5,684 nucleotides of DNA from an uncultured beta proteobacterium (GTDB lineage: Bacteria > Pseudomonadota > Gammaproteobacteria > Burkholderiales > Burkholderiaceae_C): positions 1 through 5,684 of the forward strand of contig CAIWRE010000450.1 in assembly GCA_903914985.1 (NCBI GenBank). The letters are read 5' to 3'. Under the pieces are notes generated by a model that was not told the origin of the DNA, did no database searches, and was given only the letters and a program-made list of their open reading frames with translations. Positions within the stretch are counted from its first letter, which is position 1. Each line of letters begins with the position of its first letter. The translations under genes and the position numbers were made by a program. Positions 1 to 5,684 of this stretch are shown piece after piece.

Positions 1-3000
1 CGCAGCAACTGGGCTTTGCGCCGCCGGGTGTGAACAAATACGACGGCGTATTTGGCATTTGGTACGGCAAAGGCCCGGGCGTGGACCGCTGCTCCGACGT
101 GTTTAAGCACGCCAACATGGCCGGCACCACGCCCTGGGGCGGTGTGATTGCGGTAGCGGGGGACGACCACGTGGCCAAGAGCTCCACGGCAGCGCACCAG
201 AGCGACCACATCTTCAAGGCCTGCGGTACACCCGTCTTTTTCCCGACCAGCGTGCAAGACGTGCTGGACTTGGGTGTACATGCCTTTGCAATGAGTCGCT
301 TCTCGGGTGTGTGGGCGGGCATGAAAACCATTCAAGAAATCGTCGAGTCCAGCGCCTCGGTCGACGTCGATCCCCACAGGGTGCGCATTGCGCTGCCCGC
401 CGACTTTGCCATGCCCCCCGGCGGCGTACATGTGCGCTGGCCCGATGCGGCCTTGGAACAAGAAGCACGTCTGTTTGACACCAAGTGGTATGCGGCGCTG
501 GCCTATATCCGCGCCAACCGTCTGAACTACAACGTAATCCAAGGTCCCAAGGACCGCCTGGGCCTGATGGCCAGCGGCAAGGCCTTTAACGACACCCGCC
601 AGGCGCTCAGCGACTTGGGGCTGGACGACGCCACCTGCCAGCGCGTGGGCATTCGCTTGCACAAGGTCGCTGTGGTCTGGCCGCTGGAAGCGCAGCTCAC
701 CCGCGAATTTGCCACCGGCCTGCAAGAAATACTGGTGGTGGAAGAAAAGCGTCAGGTTATTGAATACCAGCTCAAAGAAGAGCTGTACAACTGGCGCGCC
801 GATGTGCGGCCTCGTGTGCTGGGTAAGTTCAATGAGATGGACAGCCAAGACGGCTTTGGCGGTGGCGGTGGTGAGTGGTCCATGCCCAACCCGAGCGCCA
901 ACACCCTGTTGCGCGCCAACGCCGACCTGTCGCCCGCATTGATCGCGCGGGCGATTGCCCAGCGCTTGAAGCGCATCGGCGTGGATGCCGATGTAGCGGC
1001 GCGCATGGATGCGCACATCGCCATCCTGGACGCCAAGGAGCGTTCCATGACGAGCTTGCAGCTCGGTGCACCTCCCACCGATAGGCAACCGTGGTTTTGC
1101 TCCGGCTGCCCGCACAACACCAGCACGCTGGTGCCCGATGGCTCCCGCGCTATGGCGGGCATTGGCTGCCACTTCATGACCATCTGGATGGACCGGGCTA
1201 CCGTGGGCTTTACCCAAATGGGTGGCGAGGGCGTTCCCTGGGTGGGCCAGCAGCCCTTTGTGCATGACCAGCACATGTTTGCCAACCTGGGCGACGGCAC
1301 CTATTTCCACAGCGGCCTGCTGGCCGTACGCCAGTCGATTGCGGCAGGCGTCAACATCACTTACAAAATTTTGTACAACGATGCGGTCGCCATGACCGGC
1401 GGCCAGCAAGTGGGCGAGCGCCCTGAAGGCCACAGCGTGGTGCAAATTGCACAGAGCATGCGCGCCGAGGGGGCGCAGCGCATCGTCGTGGTGACCGACG
1501 AGCCTGAAAAATACGCCGACGTTCGCGACTTGCCGGTGGGCGTGTCGGTGGAGCACCGCGATGCGTTAGACCGAATCCAGCGCGAGTTCCGCACGATTGC
1601 AGGCACCACGGTCATCATTTACGACCAAACCTGCGCCACTGAAAAACGCCGCCGCCGCAAGCGCGGCACCTTGGTGGATCCTGCGGTGCGCGTGGTGATC
1701 AACGAGCTGGTCTGCGAAGGTTGTGGCGACTGCGGGGTGCAGAGCAACTGCATCAGCGTCGAACCACTGGAGACTAACTTTGGCCGCAAGCGCCAAATCA
1801 ACCAAAGCACCTGCAACAAAGACATCTCCTGCGTCAAAGGCTTTTGCCCCAGCTTTGTCACTGTGGAAGGCGGCAGCTTGCGGAAAAAAACAGGGGCAGC
1901 ACCTGCCAGCGGGCAGCAAGCCAAGGCCATTCCTGCGCCACCGATTGCTGATCTGGCGACTGTCCATGACGGCGTGTGGGGTCTGGTGGTGGCAGGTGTC
2001 GGCGGTACGGGCGTGATCACCATCGGCCAGCTGCTGGGCGTGGCCGCGCACATGGAAGGAAAGGGCATCGTCACCCAGGACGCAGGTGGCCTGGCCCAAA
2101 AAGGCGGCGCCACCTGGAGCCATGTACTGATCGGTCAAACCCAAGACGCGATTCGCACCACCCGCGTAGGCATGGCCTGCGCTGACCTGGTCATCGGCTG
2201 CGACCCGATTGTCACGGCGGGCAAAGAAACCTCTATGCGCCTGCGCGCAGGAAGAAGCCATGTCGTCATGAACAGCCACAGCGCGCCCACCGCGGCCTTT
2301 GTGAAAAACGCCAACTGGAGCAATCCCGGCGAGGCGTGCATCGCCCACATTGCCGACACCCTGCAAGACCCCAGCGCGCTGGGCTGCGTGGACGCAGAAG
2401 GTATTGCCAGCCAGTTACTGGGCGACAGCATCTTTACCAACCCGGTGATGCTGGGGTTTGCCTGGCAAAAGGGGTGGATTCCTTTGCAAGAGGCGTCCAT
2501 CCTGCGCGCCATGGAACTCAACGCCGTAGCGGTGGACAAAAACAAAGCAGCCTTCCAATGGGGCCGCCGCGCGGCGCACGACCCTGCAGCCGTGGCGCGC
2601 GCTCTGCAGCCGGCCCACACCGTGCAATGGGTGCGCGCACCGCAGGAAAGTGCCGCCTCGTTAGACGCCTTTGTACAAGAGCGCGCGGTGTTCTTGATCG
2701 GCTACCAAAACGCAGCGTATGCCCGCCACTACACCGACTTCGTTGCGCGTGTGCATAGCACCGAGCAGGGTTTAGGTGGTGCTAAATCCCTGTCCTTGAC
2801 CTTTGCGGTAGCCCGCTACCTGTTCAAGCTCATGGCCTACAAAGACGAGTACGAAGTCGCCCGATTGCACAGCGCAGCGGTGTTTCGCGACAAGGTTGAG
2901 GCCATGTTTGAGGGCGACTACCAAGTGCGTTACCACCTAGCGCCGCCTCTGCTGGCCAAAACGAACGACAAAGGCGAGTTGCAAAAACAAAAGTTCGGCC

Positions 3001-3284
3001 CGTACATGGCGTGGGCATTCAAACTGCTTGCGCCCCTCAAGGTGCTGCGCGGCACGGGACTCGATCCCTTCGGTCGGACAGAGGAACGTCGCTTAGAGCG
3101 TGCGCTACTCGCCAATTACCAGGACAGGCTCAATGCCTATCTTGAAACGATCAGCGCTGACAACCACGGTGACGCGCTCACCTTTGCCAAGCTGCCTGAG
3201 CAGATCCGCGGCTTTGGCCATGTTAAAGCGCGCCACATTGCAGCGGTGCGCGCGCAATGGGTGGCGTTGGGCGGAACCTTGTAA
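1..3284 (+). CDS. Fused indolepyruvate ferredoxin oxidoreductase-type enzyme, 5'-truncated by the window edge
   Basis: This TPP- and Fe-S-dependent 2-oxoacid oxidoreductase is expected to be cytoplasmic. It should oxidatively decarboxylate aryl-pyruvates such as indolepyruvate or phenylpyruvate to acyl-CoA and reduce ferredoxin. The frame is open from base 3 to TAA at 3282-3284, so the GTG at 30 is internal. About 1,093 codons are visible; the family is roughly 1,150-1,200 residues, so about 100 are missing. Counting from the GTG: residues 1-115 are the rest of the pyrimidine-binding domain (YGKGPGVDR, AGDDHVAKSS). Residues 355-470 are the TPP-binding domain, with WFCSGCPHN (C357, C360), GDG at 421-423 and N450. 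A cysteine-rich region follows (C562, C565, C568, C574, then C595, C601, C606), matching Fe-S ligation. GVGGTG at 656-661 opens the gamma-subunit-like domain. About 900-1084 (FKLMAYKDEYEVARL, PLDPFGRTEERR in related form, RGFGHVK) matches DUF6537. The fused form is usual in Proteobacteria, unlike the two-subunit archaeal IorAB. The family assignment is strong; the substrate is inferred. Confidence 0.93.
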   Translation, partial: QQLGFAPPGVNKYDGVFGIWYGKGPGVDRCSDVFKHANMAGTTPWGGVIAVAGDDHVAKSSTAAHQSDHIFKACGTPVFFPTSVQDVLDLGVHAFAMSRFSGVWAGMKTIQEIVESSASVDVDPHRVRIALPADFAMPPGGVHVRWPDAALEQEARLFDTKWYAALAYIRANRLNYNVIQGPKDRLGLMASGKAFNDTRQALSDLGLDDATCQRVGIRLHKVAVVWPLEAQLTREFATGLQEILVVEEKRQVIEYQLKEELYNWRADVRPRVLGKFNEMDSQDGFGGGGGEWSMPNPSANTLLRANADLSPALIARAIAQRLKRIGVDADVAARMDAHIAILDAKERSMTSLQLGAPPTDRQPWFCSGCPHNTSTLVPDGSRAMAGIGCHFMTIWMDRATVGFTQMGGEGVPWVGQQPFVHDQHMFANLGDGTYFHSGLLAVRQSIAAGVNITYKILYNDAVAMTGGQQVGERPEGHSVVQIAQSMRAEGAQRIVVVTDEPEKYADVRDLPVGVSVEHRDALDRIQREFRTIAGTTVIIYDQTCATEKRRRRKRGTLVDPAVRVVINELVCEGCGDCGVQSNCISVEPLETNFGRKRQINQSTCNKDISCVKGFCPSFVTVEGGSLRKKTGAAPASGQQAKAIPAPPIADLATVHDGVWGLVVAGVGGTGVITIGQLLGVAAHMEGKGIVTQDAGGLAQKGGATWSHVLIGQTQDAIRTTRVGMACADLVIGCDPIVTAGKETSMRLRAGRSHVVMNSHSAPTAAFVKNANWSNPGEACIAHIADTLQDPSALGCVDAEGIASQLLGDSIFTNPVMLGFAWQKGWIPLQEASILRAMELNAVAVDKNKAAFQWGRRAAHDPAAVARALQPAHTVQWVRAPQESAASLDAFVQERAVFLIGYQNAAYARHYTDFVARVHSTEQGLGGAKSLSLTFAVARYLFKLMAYKDEYEVARLHSAAVFRDKVEAMFEGDYQVRYHLAPPLLAKTNDKGELQKQKFGPYMAWAFKLLAPLKVLRGTGLDPFGRTEERRLERALLANYQDRLNAYLETISADNHGDALTFAKLPEQIRGFGHVKARHIAAVRAQWVALGGTL

Positions 3285-3287
3285 GGA
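3282..3287 (+). promoter_or_regulatory. Shine-Dalgarno of the MFS gene, overlapping the upstream stop codon
   Basis: TAAGGA combines the oxidoreductase stop codon (3282-3284) with an AAGGA Shine-Dalgarno core (3283-3287). Only three bases (TTT) separate the core from the ATG at 3291, which is short for independent initiation. Ribosomes terminating on the first gene would therefore be well placed to restart here, so translational coupling is the natural reading. The same TAA is in frame with the ATG, so no earlier start for the transporter is possible. Confidence 0.7.
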
Positions 3288-3290
3288 TTT

Positions 3291-4469
3291 ATGAATCGCA
3301 ATCTCTGGCTCCTGGCCCTTTGCCAAGGTCTCTTGCTCACCAACAACGTGGCATTCATCGCCATCAACGGCCTGGTGGGGTTGCGGCTGGCGCCTGTAGG
3401 CTGGATGGCAACGCTACCCGTGATGGGTTATGTGGTGGGCGCTGCGCTGAGCACACCATTGGTGGCGATGAGCCAAGCGCGCTGGGGGCGCAAGCTTGCC
3501 TTTCAGTCGGGCTTGCTTATTGCCCTCCTGTCGGCCTTGTTGGCGGCCTGGGCGATCTTTACCCAGCAGTTCTGGTGGGTGGTGGTGGCCACCGTGGTGG
3601 CGGGCTACTACAGCGCCAACGGCCAGCTGTACCGCTTTGCCGCCGCAGAACTCGCGCAGCCTTCGGCGCGCGAAAAGGCGGTGTCATTGGTTCTGGCGGG
3701 CGGCTTGTTGGGCGCGATCGTGGGCCCCAATTTGGCGGCGCGTACACGCAGTTTGCTGGACGTACCTTTTGCCGGTGCCTATGTGGCGTTGGCTGGAGTT
3801 GCACTGTTGTCCATGGCGCTGATGGCATTTATCACTTTCGCACCCGAGCCGCCCAAACCCGCGGCTGGCAGCGCCTCTCTCAAAGGTCGCAGTGCACTGC
3901 AAATGCTGCGCGAGCCGGTGTTTATGGTGGCCTGCATGGCCGCTGCGCTGGGCTATGGGGTGATGAACCTGCTGATGGCGGCCACGCCACTGGCCATGCA
4001 GCAGTGTGGCTTGAGCTTTGAGAACACTGCCATCGTGTTGGAGTGGCACGTGATTGGCATGTTTGCGCCAGGTTTTTTTACAGGTCACTTGATTCGTCGC
4101 TTTGGCGCCTTGCCGGTGATGGGGGTGGGGGTGCTGCTCAATGCGTTGTGCATCGGTGTGGCGCTCACGGGCCAAGAGTTACACCAGTTCACCGGCGCGC
4201 TGTTTTTGCTGGGCGTAGGCTGGAACTTTCTGTTCACGGGCGGCACCAGTCTGTCGCTCACGGCGTATGCCCCCGAAGAAAAAGACCGGGCCCAGGCCGT
4301 CATTAATTTTGCGGTTTTTGCGGTGATGGCATTCACCTCGTTTGCCTCGGGGGCCTTGGTAACCACGCAGGGATGGGATTTGCTCAATGCGGGCTCGTTG
4401 GTGCCTGTGGTGCTGACCGGCGGCTTGCTGTGGTGGCTGTACCGCAAGCAGCGCATGGCGCCTGTCTGA
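3291..4469 (+). CDS. MFS transporter, 12 predicted membrane helices, substrate unknown
   Basis: This is an inner-membrane major facilitator superfamily protein of 392 residues, a normal length. By eye there are twelve hydrophobic segments, near residues 5-26, 36-58, 70-90, 94-113, 130-150, 160-183, 209-232, 247-266, 273-293, 299-320, 335-357 and 365-384. The charged loop after helix 2 reads SQARWGRK (61-68), a motif A relative, and the pseudo-symmetric loop after helix 8 is HLIRRFG (266-272). Helix 5 has GGLLGAIVGPN (137-147), which loosely resembles the antiporter motif C. The central cytoplasmic loop (about 184-208) is rich in Pro and Ala. The start is fixed by an in-frame TAA three codons upstream. 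The gene follows the oxidoreductase by six bases and is probably co-transcribed with it, so it may move a related aromatic keto acid or amino acid, but that is inference. I recall close relatives in Burkholderiales annotated only as MFS; a distant likeness to RfnT-type riboflavin carriers is possible and unproven. Confidence 0.9.
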   Translation: MNRNLWLLALCQGLLLTNNVAFIAINGLVGLRLAPVGWMATLPVMGYVVGAALSTPLVAMSQARWGRKLAFQSGLLIALLSALLAAWAIFTQQFWWVVVATVVAGYYSANGQLYRFAAAELAQPSAREKAVSLVLAGGLLGAIVGPNLAARTRSLLDVPFAGAYVALAGVALLSMALMAFITFAPEPPKPAAGSASLKGRSALQMLREPVFMVACMAAALGYGVMNLLMAATPLAMQQCGLSFENTAIVLEWHVIGMFAPGFFTGHLIRRFGALPVMGVGVLLNALCIGVALTGQELHQFTGALFLLGVGWNFLFTGGTSLSLTAYAPEEKDRAQAVINFAVFAVMAFTSFASGALVTTQGWDLLNAGSLVPVVLTGGLLWWLYRKQRMAPV

Positions 4470-4486
4470 GCGACTTCACAGTCGCT
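4469..4486 (+). other. Hairpin at the MFS stop codon, possible 3'-end structure
   Basis: The seven-base arms AGCGACT (4469-4475) and AGTCGCT (4480-4486) are perfectly complementary around a TCAC loop. The left arm begins with the last base of the TGA stop. No T-run follows (GCCCCC comes next), so it is not a canonical intrinsic terminator. It could mark or protect the 3' end of the upstream transcript, or work with Rho. Confidence 0.35.
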
Positions 4487-4519
4487 GCCCCCATGCAAGG
4501 TAGGGCGAATGGGCCGCCT

Positions 4520-4525
4520 TACAAT
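4520..4525 (+). promoter_or_regulatory. Candidate -10 element for yajC-secD
   Basis: TACAAT matches the sigma-70 -10 consensus at five of six positions and sits in the only non-coding gap before yajC. No good -35 is visible: the hexamer 17 bases upstream is AAGGTA (4497-4502). Transcription from here would start near 4532 and give a leader of roughly 75-80 nt. The placement makes sense because the gene before yajC is an unrelated transporter. Activity is inferred from position and from this one hexamer. Confidence 0.4.
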
Positions 4526-4540
4526 GCTGGGCTAACCCAA

Positions 4541-4562
4541 GCCCGCCCTGCGGCGGGTGGGC
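4541..4562 (+). other. GC-rich hairpin in the presumed yajC leader
   Basis: GCCCGCCC (4541-4548) pairs with GGGTGGGC (4555-4562), giving an eight-base-pair stem with one G-U wobble and a six-base loop. An alternative register pairs CCCGCC (4542-4547) with GGCGGG (4552-4557) around a CTGC loop. No T-run follows, so an intrinsic terminator is unlikely. The stem is strong enough to fold in the leader RNA if transcription starts at the candidate promoter upstream. Confidence 0.45.
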
Positions 4563-4581
4563 GTGTAGCCTTCGGCGACAC
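4563..4581 (+). other. Second leader hairpin directly abutting the first
   Basis: GTGT (4563-4566) pairs with ACAC (4578-4581), and GCC (4568-4570) pairs with GGC (4574-4576), with a single A-G mismatch between them and a TTC loop. It begins on the base after the first hairpin ends and finishes 16 bases before the yajC Shine-Dalgarno. It is weaker than its neighbour; whether it forms in vivo is unknown. Confidence 0.35.
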
Positions 4582-4597
4582 ATTTCACCTACATTCC

Positions 4598-4602
4598 GGG
4601 AG
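4598..4602 (+). promoter_or_regulatory. Shine-Dalgarno of yajC, decides the start
   Basis: GGGAG lies seven bases before the ATG at 4610. It supports that start over several in-frame upstream possibilities (the frame is open back to at least 4373, including an ATG at 4493). The resulting N-terminus, MFISSAFAQ, matches the typical betaproteobacterial YajC beginning. Confidence 0.7.
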
Positions 4603-4609
4603 TTCCACC

Positions 4610-4942
4610 ATGTTCATTTCCTCTGCTTTTGCCCAATCCGCGCCTGCCGCTGCTGCGGGTGGCGACCTGCAATCCACTTTGATGAGCATGCTGCCGCTGG
4701 TGCTGATGTTTGTCGTGCTGTATTTCGTCATGATCCGCCCTCAAATGAAGAAGCAGAAAGAGCACAAAGCCATGATCGACGCGTTGGCCAAGGGCGACGA
4801 AGTCGTGACGGTGGGCGGCTTGTTGGGCAAGGTCAGCAAAATGGGCGAAAGTCACATCGGTCTGGAAGTGAGCAACGGTGTGGAAGTCCAGGTGCAGCGC
4901 AGCGCGGTGGTGCAAGTCTTGCCCAAGGGCTCTCTCAAGTAA
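4610..4942 (+). CDS. yajC: Preprotein translocase subunit YajC
   Basis: YajC is a small inner-membrane protein that associates with SecD-SecF and the SecYEG channel; it is generally dispensable and its exact role is unsettled. The product is 110 residues, the usual size. Residues 1-20 are a short Ala-rich stretch. One membrane helix spans about 24-42 and ends in the family signature YFVMIRPQMKK (38-48), followed by a basic cytoplasmic segment. The soluble domain carries KGDEVVTVGGLLGKV (61-75) and the GVEVQVQRSAV strand (90-100), both characteristic of the family. secD follows after 15 bases, the standard yajC-secD-secF arrangement. The upstream neighbour is a transporter, not the tgt gene often found there. 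A leader with two potential hairpins precedes the gene. Confidence 0.97.
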   Translation: MFISSAFAQSAPAAAAGGDLQSTLMSMLPLVLMFVVLYFVMIRPQMKKQKEHKAMIDALAKGDEVVTVGGLLGKVSKMGESHIGLEVSNGVEVQVQRSAVVQVLPKGSLK

Positions 4943-4957
4943 ACAAGCAGCGTCCCC

Positions 4958-5684
4958 ATGAACCGTTATGCCCTTTGGAAGTATGTAGTCCTGGCGGTCG
5001 CCATTCTGGTGGGCGGCTTGTATGCCTTGCCTAACGTGTTTGGCGAGGCGCCTGCTGTTCAGGTCTCGGTGGCCAAAGCAGGCATGACGCTGGATTTGGG
5101 CACGGTGACCCGTGTCGAAGAGGCGATCAAGGCAGCCGGCCTGAGTGCCGACGTGGTCAGCCTGGATGGCAACTCCATCAAGGCGCGCTTTGCCAACACC
5201 GATGCCCAGCTCAAGGCCAAAGACGCAATCCAAAAAACCCTGAACCCGGACGCTGCTGAGCCAGCATTCGTCGTGGCGCTCAACCTGCTTTCACGCTCGC
5301 CCGCATGGCTGAGCGGTCTACATGCTTCGCCCATGTATTTGGGTCTGGATTTGCGCGGTGGTGTGCACTTCATGTTGCAGGTGGACATGCAAGCTGCGCT
5401 CAGCAAAAAAGCGGAATCGTTGGCGGGTGACCTGCGCAGCGTGTTCCGTGAAAAAAATGTGCGCCATGGTGGCATCAGCCGCAACGGCCAGACGGTGGAA
5501 GTGCGTTTTCGCGATGCCGATGCGGCAGAAGCGGGCAAACGCCTGATCCAAGACCAGTTTCCTGACCTGAGCTCGGTGGTCACACCGCAGAGCGGCGAGT
5601 ACAAATTGGTTGCCAGCCTGTTGCCGGTGTCCGCGCGCAAGGTGCAAGAGCAGGCGCTTAAGCAAAACATCACCACCTTGCACA
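4958..5684 (+). CDS. secD: Protein translocase subunit SecD, 3'-truncated by the window edge
   Basis: SecD works with SecF in the inner membrane. Its periplasmic domain uses the proton-motive force to pull secreted proteins out of the SecYEG channel late in export. Only the first 242 residues are here, of a family usually about 600-630 long; the frame is open to the last base. A membrane helix occupies about 7-25 (WKYVVLAVAILVGGLYALP). A first periplasmic region follows (about 27-110, containing APAVQVS), then the hallmark YLGLDLRGGVHFMLQVDM (128-144, with GLDLRGG at 129-135). The start of the large P1 region comes next, ending at QNITTLH just where the conserved RVNELG stretch is expected. 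The ATG at 4958 is chosen because the product begins MNRYALWKYV, as in homologues. A near-consensus AAGCAG (4945-4950) sits seven bases upstream. The 15-bp gap after yajC implies one operon, probably continuing into secF. Confidence 0.97.
   Translation, partial: MNRYALWKYVVLAVAILVGGLYALPNVFGEAPAVQVSVAKAGMTLDLGTVTRVEEAIKAAGLSADVVSLDGNSIKARFANTDAQLKAKDAIQKTLNPDAAEPAFVVALNLLSRSPAWLSGLHASPMYLGLDLRGGVHFMLQVDMQAALSKKAESLAGDLRSVFREKNVRHGGISRNGQTVEVRFRDADAAEAGKRLIQDQFPDLSSVVTPQSGEYKLVASLLPVSARKVQEQALKQNITTLH

Noticed and set aside
30..32. GTG at 30 as the start of the oxidoreductase
   Set aside because: The frame continues upstream to the window edge, and the codons before it (QQLGFAPPG) extend the conserved pyrimidine-binding domain. 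The true start lies outside.
1566..2366. A 266-codon antisense open frame inside the oxidoreductase
   Set aside because: It lies opposite a strongly conserved coding region, has no recognisable domain, and long antisense frames are expected in GC-rich genes.
3257..4021. A 254-codon + strand frame overlapping the end of the oxidoreductase and the start of the transporter
   Set aside because: It is an out-of-frame reading of the transporter gene. Its composition (many Gly, Arg, Ala, Cys) is typical of a shadow frame.
4073..4079. T7 tract inside the transporter gene as a frameshift or terminator signal
   Set aside because: It encodes part of a Gly-Phe-Phe-Thr stretch in a membrane helix, has no stem before it, and the frame is intact on both sides.
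4469..4486. The hairpin at the transporter stop as a classical intrinsic terminator
   Set aside because: The stem is perfect, but C-rich sequence and not a T-run follows. It is kept only as a possible 3'-end structure.
4373..4609. An N-terminally extended yajC starting at 4373, or at the in-frame ATG at 4493
   Set aside because: The extension overlaps the transporter or crosses the promoter/hairpin region, has no YajC-like residues, and a good Shine-Dalgarno precedes the ATG at 4610, whose product has the normal family N-terminus.
4493..4609. A secretion-sensing arrest peptide upstream of yajC
   Set aside because: The open frame from the ATG at 4493 runs straight into yajC without a stop, has no convincing Shine-Dalgarno and lacks a signal-peptide-like hydrophobic stretch.
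4589..5676. Antisense open frames opposite yajC and secD
   Set aside because: Both lie opposite unmistakable Sec genes, are His/Arg/Ser-rich, and show no family features.

Overview
The window is about 60% GC and reads like the chromosome of a betaproteobacterium, most likely of the order Burkholderiales and Comamonadaceae-like. This rests on protein similarity recalled from memory, not on a search. All four genes lie on the + strand and cover nearly the whole window. I see no mobile element, CRISPR array, tRNA, rRNA or sign of recent transfer.

Layout. (1) Positions 1-3284 hold most of a very large fused indolepyruvate ferredoxin oxidoreductase-type enzyme. It contains a thiamine-diphosphate module, cysteine-rich iron-sulfur region, gamma-subunit-like domain and C-terminal DUF6537-type domain; its N-terminus lies before the window. 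(2) Positions 3291-4469 encode a 392-residue MFS transporter. Its Shine-Dalgarno sequence overlaps the stop codon of the first gene, so the two almost certainly form one transcription unit. (3) A 140-bp gap (4470-4609) contains a small hairpin at the transporter stop, a plausible -10 element and two back-to-back hairpins before the next ribosome binding site. (4) Positions 4610-4942 encode YajC, and 15 bp later (from 4958) secD begins and runs off the right edge.

Functionally there are two units. The first is catabolic: oxidative decarboxylation of aryl-pyruvates, which arise from aromatic amino acids, to acyl-CoA with ferredoxin reduction, plus a transporter of unknown substrate. The second is housekeeping: the YajC-SecD(-SecF) accessory complex of the Sec translocon. 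The queA-tgt genes that commonly precede yajC are not here, which suggests that yajC-secD starts from its own promoter in the gap.

I found no convincing undescribed system. The items most worth checking are the two tandem hairpins in the presumed yajC-secD leader, the coupled oxidoreductase-transporter pair (separated in one reading frame by a single TAA), and a seven-A tract in the linker between two oxidoreductase domains.
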